6,808 bases of DNA, taken from NCBI GenBank assembly GCA_011522825.1, contig WTIG01000107.1, positions 1 through 6,808 on the forward strand. The letters run 5' to 3'. Origin of the DNA: Puniceicoccaceae bacterium. Lineage in GTDB: Bacteria > Verrucomicrobiota > Verrucomicrobiia > Opitutales > Coraliomargaritaceae. Positions 1 to 5,081 of this stretch are shown here, one piece after another. Below the pieces are notes generated by a model. That model was not told where the DNA came from. It searched no databases and saw only the letters and a list, made by a program, of their open reading frames with translations. Positions within the stretch are counted from its first letter, which is position 1. The number at the start of each line of letters is the position of its first letter. The position numbers were made by a program, and so were the translations under genes.

Positions 1-23
1 CACTATGATTGAATCCATTAGGT

Positions 24-2186
24 TCATAGAAAAAAGCTTATCGATTGATAGGTTAGGATACTCGCTACCCAAGCCATAGAACTGAGTGTTATAAATGAGC
101 CTATCGCCCAAAACCAATTTAACTCTTGAGCAATTATGGCAACAGTAGCACCGCATTGCATACAGAGTGCAAAAAATATCATAATAGAGAAGGCGACTGC
201 TAGATTAAAGACAGGCTGGCCTTTTCGTTCTCCATCTTCCCAGGTTGCATTTTTTAAGGAAGCCCTTAAGTCTCTTGAGTTTTCGTCCATTTCACCGCCT
301 AAGGAATATAAAATACCAAGTGTTGCGATTATCACTTCTCTTGCTGGAAAACTAGCAATGACCGCAACCGTAATTTTCCAATCGTAGCCTGCCGAGTTGA
401 ATATGGGTTGAAGCCCTTTTCCTAACTGACCTCCAAAACTGTTCTCTAAATAAGCACTGTCAATTTTTGCTTGTAGGCTGGATTCGTCTAACAATTCGAC
501 CGTATTTTGACTGCGTATTTCGCTTTCTATTGATGCTGGACGAGGGAAGTAAAAGAGCGCCCATATCACAATGGTAAATGCAAAAATTAAAGTACCGGCA
601 CTGCTGATGAAAGCATAGCCGCTTTCATAAATTCGACTGCAAATATTTTTAAGGTTTGGAACTCGATAACGAGGCAACTCCATAACAAAAGGCGTGGCTA
701 TGCTTTTTCTTTGAATACAACGATTCAATAAATAGGCAGCGGGAGCAGCCACCAATACGCCAATAAAGTGCATAAAGAAAAGCGTAATACCAGAAATTGC
801 AGGTCCATAGATTGGCTCAACAAATATTCCAATCATCAATATGTAAATCGGTAAGCGAGCCGAACAACTCATCAAAGGGGCAATCATTATGGTGATGATG
901 CGTATCTTTTTATCATTGATAGTACGTGTGGCTAAGATTCCAGGAATGGCACAGGCATAACTCGATAAAAGTGGGACAAAACTTTTCCCATTGAGTCCGC
1001 ACCATTGAAACAGTTTATCCATGAGGAAGGCGGCTCGTGCCATGTATCCAGTTTCTTCAAGGAGCGATATGAACAAAAATAAAACCAAGATTTGCGGCAA
1101 AAATATGACAAAGGCACCAACGCCACTGAGGACACCATCCACAATTAAACTTTGGAGCATAGGCGTACTGACTAAAGCAGAGGAGGCAATTGATTGGACA
1201 TGAGCAATGCCATCTTCAATCAATTGCATAAATGGACCTGACCAAGAATACACCGATTGAAAAACAAAATACATCATTCCAACAAAAATGACTAAGCCCC
1301 AAAAACGATGTAATAGCAGTTGGTCGATACTTTCTGTATGGATTGCTTTTTTTAGCGTAGCTTGCCGAGCGATAATATCAGCAAGTATCGGTTTTAAAAA
1401 CCGAAATCGTATGATTGATTCTACGGCATTTGGATGGAAGCCGCCTTTATGAACGGTTTCTTTTGCTTTCTCGATCGCTTCTGAAATTTCTGTTTGATCG
1501 CCTTTGAGTCTTTCCGTTACCGCACTCGATGCATCAAATATTAATCGTTGTATTTCACCGTTTGAAAGCGATTGAGATGTTTTATCAATATCACTTAAAT
1601 CCCTTTTGAGCGTTTCTACTGCCTCTTGTACTGGCTCTGGCCATTTGGGGCGAACCATGATCGCTTTGTTATTGAGGGCTGTTTTAACCGCCAGAGCTAA
1701 ACTATCGATGCCTTTTGCTTGATTCGCAACAGTGGGGACGACTGGAACACCCAGACGTTTTTCAAGCAATTTTGAATCGATTTGTATGCCTTTTCTTTCC
1801 GCAATATCCCAGCAATTCAAAGCAATGACAATCGGCACACCTAATTCAGATGCTTGCGAGGCTAAAAATAGATTTCTTTGCAAGTTTTCTGCATCGATAA
1901 CAATAATCATTAAGCTAGGACTCAGATCAGGTATCGTCCCGGATAAAACATCAACCGTGATACGTTCATCTATTGTTTGGGCACTTAAACTATAGGTACC
2001 CGGCAGATCGATGACGGTTAAAGTTTCTGTTGGACTCAGTTTCCAAAGGCCAGATTTTTTCTCAACGGTGACACCTGGATAATTGCCCACTCTCTGTTTC
2101 TGACCTGTTAAGGCATTGAATAAAGAGGTCTTCCCCGTATTAGGGTTTCCAATTAAAGCAATTGTTGATAAGGACTTATCCATCAT
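24..2186 (-). CDS. feoB: FeoB, ferrous iron transporter (GTPase-permease)
   Basis: Inner-membrane Fe2+ uptake protein of 720 residues, full length for FeoB without a long cysteine-rich tail. The N-terminal G domain shows G1 GNPNTGKT (13-20), the G2 threonine in GVT (T40), G3 DLPG (60-63) and G4 NCWD (124-127). A helical linker follows to about residue 290, then a polytopic membrane part from about 295 to 720. The Feo gate halves are visible: GKSFVPLL (400-407) followed by C412, and MSCSARLP (439-446) with C441. Between these the usual GCNVP is ACAIP, a variant I see as tolerated. The WxxG/AG segment near 520-545 and PAREV (614-618) are also typical. The start is ATG at 2186, overlapping the feoA stop by one base; a second ATG follows directly, so residue 2 could be the true start. 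Translation is probably coupled to feoA. No feoC is visible in the 23 bases left downstream. The family call is certain; Fe2+ specificity is from family knowledge. Confidence 0.97.
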   Translation of the reverse strand: MMDKSLSTIALIGNPNTGKTSLFNALTGQKQRVGNYPGVTVEKKSGLWKLSPTETLTVIDLPGTYSLSAQTIDERITVDVLSGTIPDLSPSLMIIVIDAENLQRNLFLASQASELGVPIVIALNCWDIAERKGIQIDSKLLEKRLGVPVVPTVANQAKGIDSLALAVKTALNNKAIMVRPKWPEPVQEAVETLKRDLSDIDKTSQSLSNGEIQRLIFDASSAVTERLKGDQTEISEAIEKAKETVHKGGFHPNAVESIIRFRFLKPILADIIARQATLKKAIHTESIDQLLLHRFWGLVIFVGMMYFVFQSVYSWSGPFMQLIEDGIAHVQSIASSALVSTPMLQSLIVDGVLSGVGAFVIFLPQILVLFLFISLLEETGYMARAAFLMDKLFQWCGLNGKSFVPLLSSYACAIPGILATRTINDKKIRIITIMIAPLMSCSARLPIYILMIGIFVEPIYGPAISGITLFFMHFIGVLVAAPAAYLLNRCIQRKSIATPFVMELPRYRVPNLKNICSRIYESGYAFISSAGTLIFAFTIVIWALFYFPRPASIESEIRSQNTVELLDESSLQAKIDSAYLENSFGGQLGKGLQPIFNSAGYDWKITVAVIASFPAREVIIATLGILYSLGGEMDENSRDLRASLKNATWEDGERKGQPVFNLAVAFSIMIFFALCMQCGATVAIIAQELNWFWAIGSFITLSSMAWVASILTYQSISFFL

Positions 2187-2431
2187 TATTTTGATTCGGT
2201 AGAATCATTAATGTAATCGACTTCCAAGTATTCGGCGTCTTTCAAGCGAATAGAGACGTGACAATCTCTGAATTCTATTGATATAGGGTCTCCAAGAGGT
2301 GCTTCATGGCGGACGCGAATTCGTTCTCCTGGAAGCAATCCCATGTCCATTAATCGACTGATGCAACGTTGTGACTCGTCCATTTTGAGTACCTTGTAGT
2401 GTCCTTTATCTTTTATTTGATTCAGCTGCAT
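2186..2431 (-). CDS. feoA: FeoA, SH3-like cytoplasmic partner of FeoB
   Basis: Small cytoplasmic protein of 81 residues with the FeoA SH3-like fold pattern: SRLMDMGLLPGERIRV, then APLGDPISIEF and a final strand ending in AEYLEV. FeoA proteins are needed for FeoB-mediated iron uptake and probably bind FeoB. I chose ATG at 2431. The frame is open upstream to a TTG at 2470, but the 13 added residues are not FeoA-like, the usual FeoA length is about 75-85, and the longer start would place the Fur-like palindrome (2440-2454) inside the gene. No strong Shine-Dalgarno sequence precedes the ATG. The stop TAA shares one base with the feoB ATG, so the two genes form a tight operon. The 68-base gap from the gamma-CA gene upstream gives room for a private promoter. 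Confidence 0.93.
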   Translation of the reverse strand: MQLNQIKDKGHYKVLKMDESQRCISRLMDMGLLPGERIRVRHEAPLGDPISIEFRDCHVSIRLKDAEYLEVDYINDSTESK

Positions 2432-2439
2432 GATCTGTT

Positions 2440-2454
2440 TGAGAATTAGTCTCA
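2440..2454 (-). promoter_or_regulatory. Fur-box-like operator of feoAB
   Basis: On the minus strand the sequence is TGAGACTAATTCTCA, with perfect 5-base arms TGAGA/TCTCA. Aligned with the 7-1-7 Fur model TGATAATNATTATCA it matches 11 of 14 defined positions. It lies 8 bases upstream of the feoA ATG (2431). A weak -10-like TACACT (2462-2457) sits just upstream, so binding would cover the expected transcription start. Iron-dependent repression by Fur is the inference; no fur gene is in the window. Confidence 0.55.
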
Positions 2455-2464
2455 ATAGTGTAAA

Positions 2465-2491
2465 TTGCAATAGTAATTTAGATTATTGCAA
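2465..2491. repeat. 27-base inverted repeat upstream of feoA
   Basis: Perfect 8-base arms TTGCAATA / TATTGCAA flank an 11-base AT-rich spacer. It fills most of the space between the gamma-CA stop (2500) and the Fur-like site (2440-2454). It is not followed by a T-run in the leftward direction, so it is a poor intrinsic terminator; a regulator site or weak RNA hairpin is more likely. The repeat itself is certain, the function unknown. Confidence 0.5.
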
Positions 2492-2499
2492 ACAATCCT

Positions 2500-3036
2500 T
2501 TAACTTTTTGCAGAAAATTTGGACTTATGAAATTGCGCAGTAAAAACATATTTTTCCGCCCATGGCTTAATCGATATGCGTTCTTCTTCAGTCAATTTAC
2601 GTACAACTTTAGCGGGAGATCCTAAGACAAGAGAACCTTCCGGAATTTGGGTCCCTTTGGTAATTAGGGCATTTGCCCCGATGATAGATTGCTTGCCGAT
2701 AATAGCACCATCAAGAATCGTTGCATTCATGCCAATGAGGCATTCATCTTGGATTGTACATGCATGAATAACGGCTGAGTGTCCCACAGTTACGTATTTT
2801 CCGATAGAGACACCGAAGTCATCAGCAAGATGAACGACAGAACCATCTTGAATATTAGAGCCTTCACCAATGGTAATGCTATTTATGTCGCCCCGGAGAA
2901 CCCCACTATGCCAAATACTGACATCTCTTTTTAGATCAACGGCTCCTATGACGGTCGCACCTTCAGCAATATAGGCCGAGGGATCGATTTTTGGATCTGT
3001 GTTCAAAAAGTGATTCAATCGCTCTTCTAAAGTCAT
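2500..3036 (-). CDS. Gamma-carbonic anhydrase family hexapeptide-repeat protein (YrdA/CamH-like)
   Basis: A 178-residue left-handed beta-helix protein with regularly spaced hexapeptide repeats from about 20 to 145 (for example YIAEGATVIG, IGKQSIIGANALI) and a C-terminal helix. The gamma-CA metal and active-site set is present: R48, D50, Q63, D64, H69, H86 and H91, in RGD, IQDG, VVH and VGHSAVIHA. The acidic loop of the archaeal Cam enzyme is absent, which places it with CamH/YrdA-type proteins. Members are trimeric zinc or iron proteins in the cytoplasm; some hydrate CO2, others have no proven activity, so catalysis here is inferred only. The ATG at 3036 lies 16 bases after queE without a Shine-Dalgarno sequence, suggesting cotranscription with queCDE. 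An acyl/acetyltransferase of the same fold is less likely because all three metal histidines are present. Confidence 0.9.
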   Translation of the reverse strand: MTLEERLNHFLNTDPKIDPSAYIAEGATVIGAVDLKRDVSIWHSGVLRGDINSITIGEGSNIQDGSVVHLADDFGVSIGKYVTVGHSAVIHACTIQDECLIGMNATILDGAIIGKQSIIGANALITKGTQIPEGSLVLGSPAKVVRKLTEEERISIKPWAEKYVFTAQFHKSKFSAKS

Positions 3037-3052
3037 AATAAAGAAAGTTTGT

Positions 3053-3742
3053 TTAAAAGCCTAATTCGATGTCTCCGCCCAATGGAACATTGGGTTTTGA
3101 TTGGCTGTCTTTTTGGTCGGCTGAAAAAAGTTTGTGTATTTGATAGCCCGCCCGATAAGGGTCCCCGTGATCTTTGATCCATTGTGTTATCGCATCTAAA
3201 ATAGATGCATCATTTCTTTTCGACCATTCAGGATGTAGCCAAACCGTTTCCACTTGTGCAATCTCTGGGAAACGCTCTATCCATTGGTGAATGGCAGAAT
3301 CAGAATCAACAATCAGCTTAATTTCATTGGCCGATTGAATATTTTCCAGAAGTGGCAATTTCCATTCTTTTGGGGATAGGGTGATCCAATCAAACTCTCC
3401 TTTAATCTCAAACGCACCCGAGGTTTCTAAGTGAACAGGTAAATTAGCTTCAGAGCAAAGCTCACAAAGTTCGTTTAAATCATGGATAGTCGGTTCGCCC
3501 CCAGTAACCACAACTAAGCTGGCCTTATTTTTTTTAGCATTTTCTACCAAATCTTTTGGGTGTATTTTCTCAATAGTCTTGGGAATGAAATCAGGGTGCC
3601 AAGTGCCTGCACTATCACACCATGGGCAATGAACGGGACAGCCAAAGGTACGAATAAAATAAGCGGATCGGCCCTGATGAATGCCTTCACCTTGCCAAGT
3701 GAAAAACTGTTCATAGATGGGAAGCTTACCGTTTACACTCAT
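3053..3742 (-). CDS. queE: QueE, 7-carboxy-7-deazaguanine synthase
   Basis: Radical-SAM enzyme that converts 6-carboxy-5,6,7,8-tetrahydropterin to 7-carboxy-7-deazaguanine, the ring-contraction step of preQ0/queuosine synthesis. The protein has 229 residues. The N-terminus YEQFFTWQGEG (10-20) is the family signature. The [4Fe-4S] cysteines C35, C39 and C42 are in the standard CX3CX2C motif, with W41 and D43 beside them. TGGEP (80-84) is the SAM-binding motif, ETSG follows at 106-109, SPK is at 123-125 and QIHK at 201-204. A tail of about 25 residues after QIHK, rich in polar residues and containing PLGGD (220-224), extends beyond the E. coli and B. subtilis style. ATG at 3742 is the only start giving the normal N-terminus. 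It has no Shine-Dalgarno sequence and lies behind a hairpin and an 11-codon frame that fills the gap from queD. Confidence 0.95.
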   Translation of the reverse strand: MSVNGKLPIYEQFFTWQGEGIHQGRSAYFIRTFGCPVHCPWCDSAGTWHPDFIPKTIEKIHPKDLVENAKKNKASLVVVTGGEPTIHDLNELCELCSEANLPVHLETSGAFEIKGEFDWITLSPKEWKLPLLENIQSANEIKLIVDSDSAIHQWIERFPEIAQVETVWLHPEWSKRNDASILDAITQWIKDHGDPYRAGYQIHKLFSADQKDSQSKPNVPLGGDIELGF

Positions 3743-3774
3743 AGTTTTAAGATGCTTAATGTTCGCTTAAGCAT
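3739..3774 (-). CDS. Possible 11-codon coupling ORF between queD and queE
   Basis: The frame reads MLKRTLSILKL and stop. Its ATG overlaps the queD stop codon (TAATG), and its TGA overlaps the queE start (CTATGAG). It therefore bridges the whole queD-queE gap, so ribosomes finishing queD could be handed on to queE. This is visible in the sequence, but such a short frame can arise by chance, and it has no known relatives that I can name. Confidence 0.2.
   Translation of the reverse strand: MLKRTLSILKL
3752..3774 (-). repeat. Intercistronic hairpin between queD and queE
   Basis: Perfect 8-base arms ATGCTTAA / TTAAGCAT with a 7-base loop (GCGAACA on the minus strand). It begins on the last base of the queD stop and ends 9 bases before the queE ATG. 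There is no T-run after it, so it is not a typical terminator. It may protect the message end, tune queE translation, or hold up ribosomes. Confidence 0.45.
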
Positions 3775-4211
3775 TAGGATTTCGGGGCATAGCTAACAAA
3801 ATTTTTCTCGTCTTCATAGAGTTTAAGACTGCGAATAGAGACACGACCGGCTTCCTTTTCTTTGACCAATTGAGAAAATGTTTCAAAAAGAAACTGAGCT
3901 ATTCCCTCACAGGAGGCATTGTCGACCCATAAAATTTTAAATAAATCCTTAAATTCACTTTGGGACAAGTCTTGTACCTGACTATCTTCTTTCGAAAAAA
4001 GACAAGCATGATCTAGGTGTTCATCAATGAATGCTTTGATGTATTTCAAATTACCAAAATCAACAACAAAGCCATTTGCGTCTAATTCCTTTGCTTCAAA
4101 TTCAATGATGATTGACCAATTATGACCGTGTATTTTTGAGCAATGCCCTTTGTGCAAGGGTTGTCTGTGAGCAAAGGGTATATCTTTATAAACTTTTGAG
4201 CAGGTAAGCAT
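3774..4211 (-). CDS. queD: QueD, 6-carboxy-5,6,7,8-tetrahydropterin synthase
   Basis: Cytoplasmic zinc enzyme that converts 7,8-dihydroneopterin triphosphate to 6-carboxytetrahydropterin, the first step specific to the queuosine pathway. The protein has 145 residues, against about 120 in E. coli. Zinc ligands H15, H28 and H30 are visible (FAHR, then KIHGHNW), and C24 is the catalytic cysteine in the C-X3-HGH arrangement of QueD. D67-H68 (LDHACLF) and E133 (LYEDE) complete the expected active-site set. The extra length is mostly an insert at about 73-92 before the NASCEGIAQFLFE helix, which replaces the common PTxE-type motif. The ATG at 4211 lies 6 bases after the queC stop, with a good ribosome binding site in the queC end. 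The CX3HGH motif favours QueD over PTPS-III or mammalian-type pyruvoyl-tetrahydropterin synthase. Confidence 0.94.
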   Translation of the reverse strand: MLTCSKVYKDIPFAHRQPLHKGHCSKIHGHNWSIIIEFEAKELDANGFVVDFGNLKYIKAFIDEHLDHACLFSKEDSQVQDLSQSEFKDLFKILWVDNASCEGIAQFLFETFSQLVKEKEAGRVSIRSLKLYEDEKNFVSYAPKS

Positions 4212-4217
4212 GATTAA

Positions 4218-4937
4218 TTATTCCTCATTCAATTTCCAATTGGTTTCAAGCATTTGTTGAAGCGTCGGTGCGTGAGCCTCATATTCTGTAGGATCTTCAA
4301 ATCCAGCTAAGTAAAAGGCCTCTCTGCGTTCTATGCAAGTGCCACAACTTCCGCAATGTAGTTCATTGCCCTCATAACAAGACCAGGTTTTTTCATAAGG
4401 CACTTCGAGATCTGCTCCTAGTTTATTAATATCAGCCTTTGTCATATCAACAAAAGGACGGTTGAGCGTTACTGAATGCCAATCACATAAGTGCATGACC
4501 TCATTCATAGCTTCAGCAAAAGGTTCTCGGCAGTCAGGATAGATTGTGTGGTCTCCGGCATGAGCTGCGTAACTAACTGAGCTGGCTTTACAGTTTATTG
4601 CCCAAGCAGTCGCTAAAGAAAGGAGAATCATATTTCGATTAGGAACAACAGTAGCTTTCATTGAATCGGTTTCGTAATGCCCATGAGGTATGGCTTGCTC
4701 TGGGTTGACGAGACTACTGTTGGATAACAATTCAGTGACCGAAGTCAGGTCTATGATTTTATGTTCAACCGACAATTGATCGCAAAGGCTTTTCGCGTAT
4801 TGGAGTTCTCTTTTATGTTTCTGACCATAGTCAATTGAAAGACAGCGGACCGTGTAATTGTCTTTCAATAGTTTGTAGAGCAAGACCGTAGAGTCCATAC
4901 CCCCCGAATAAATCAATATAGTATTCTGTTTTTGCAT
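4218..4937 (-). CDS. queC: QueC, 7-cyano-7-deazaguanine (preQ0) synthase
   Basis: ATP-dependent enzyme that amidates and dehydrates 7-carboxy-7-deazaguanine to preQ0, using ammonia. At 239 residues it is close to the family norm. The PP-loop SGGMDS (11-16) binds ATP. SIDYGQKHKREL (34-45) and VVPNRNMILLSLA (97-109) are family blocks, and GDHTIYPDCR (128-137) is the usual substrate-site segment. Four zinc cysteines are present, C187, C195, C198 and C201, in the HCGSCGTC cluster. It is the first gene of the leftward operon. ATG at 4937 gives the normal N-terminus with the PP-loop near residue 11, and no Shine-Dalgarno sequence precedes it. A -10/-35 pair lies just upstream (4955-4982), predicting a short leader. 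Confidence 0.97.
   Translation of the reverse strand: MQKQNTILIYSGGMDSTVLLYKLLKDNYTVRCLSIDYGQKHKRELQYAKSLCDQLSVEHKIIDLTSVTELLSNSSLVNPEQAIPHGHYETDSMKATVVPNRNMILLSLATAWAINCKASSVSYAAHAGDHTIYPDCREPFAEAMNEVMHLCDWHSVTLNRPFVDMTKADINKLGADLEVPYEKTWSCYEGNELHCGSCGTCIERREAFYLAGFEDPTEYEAHAPTLQQMLETNWKLNEE
4221..4226 (-). promoter_or_regulatory. Ribosome binding site of queD
   Basis: GAGGAA on the minus strand lies 9 bases before the queD ATG (4211). It is formed by the last two sense codons of queC (GAG GAA, then TAA). It is the clearest Shine-Dalgarno sequence among the leftward genes and supports the queD start and coupling to queC. Confidence 0.6.
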
Positions 4938-4954
4938 GAATTAATTTTAGCGAG

Positions 4955-4982
4955 AATATAAGAGGAGTATTTAAAAATTCAA
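4955..4982 (-). promoter_or_regulatory. Candidate promoter of the queCDE operon
   Basis: On the minus strand, -35 TTGAAT (4982-4977, 4 of 6 consensus) and -10 TATATT (4960-4955, 5 of 6) are separated by 16 bases. Transcription would start near 4948, leaving a leader of about 10-15 bases before the queC ATG. That is too short for a preQ1 riboswitch. AT-rich background makes chance matches common. Confidence 0.45.
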
Positions 4983-4994
4983 TTTAACTGCAAT

Positions 4995-5006
4995 GAATAA
5001 TTATTC
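4995..5006. repeat. 12-base perfect palindrome in the divergent promoter region
   Basis: GAATAATTATTC reads the same on both strands and lies upstream of both candidate promoters. It is a possible operator for a dimeric regulator, but its AT-rich make-up lowers its weight. It does not fit the 7-1-7 Fur model. Confidence 0.35.
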
Positions 5007-5036
5007 TAAAGCAGGCTTATTTATCTTTGGATAATT

Positions 5037-5047
5037 CGAGTAACTCG
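5037..5047. repeat. Short palindrome next to the -35 of the cyclase gene
   Basis: CGAGTAACTCG has perfect 5-base arms around a central A, and ends directly before the TTGACA hexamer at 5048. Its position fits an activator or repressor site for the rightward gene. It is short, so the evidence is modest. Confidence 0.35.
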
Positions 5048-5078
5048 TTGACAGTGAGCAGATAAAAATTTTTATAAG
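5048..5078 (+). promoter_or_regulatory. Candidate promoter of the diadenylate cyclase gene
   Basis: A perfect -35 TTGACA (5048-5053) is followed after 19 bases by TATAAG (5073-5078, 5 of 6 match to the -10 consensus). The spacing is longer than the preferred 17. Only 3 bases separate the -10 from the ATG at 5082, so the transcript would be leaderless or nearly so. This agrees with the lack of any Shine-Dalgarno sequence. Confidence 0.4.
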
Positions 5079-5081
5079 ATT

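Noticed and set aside
1..23. feoC or terminator after feoB
   Set aside because: Only 23 bases remain, with no start codon context or hairpin to support either.
1732..1995. Open frame of 87 codons on the plus strand opposite feoB
   Set aside because: It lies wholly antisense to the conserved FeoB G domain, has no recognisable protein pattern and no ribosome site; similar frames opposite feoB, queE and the gamma-CA gene were dismissed for the same reason.
2432..2470. Longer feoA starting at TTG 2470
   Set aside because: The added 13 residues are not FeoA-like and the Fur-like site would fall inside the gene; ATG 2431 gives the normal length.
4938..5081. preQ1 riboswitch before queC
   Set aside because: This class of operon often has one, but I find no preQ1-I stem and A-rich tail, nor a preQ1-II pattern on the minus strand, and the predicted leader is too short.
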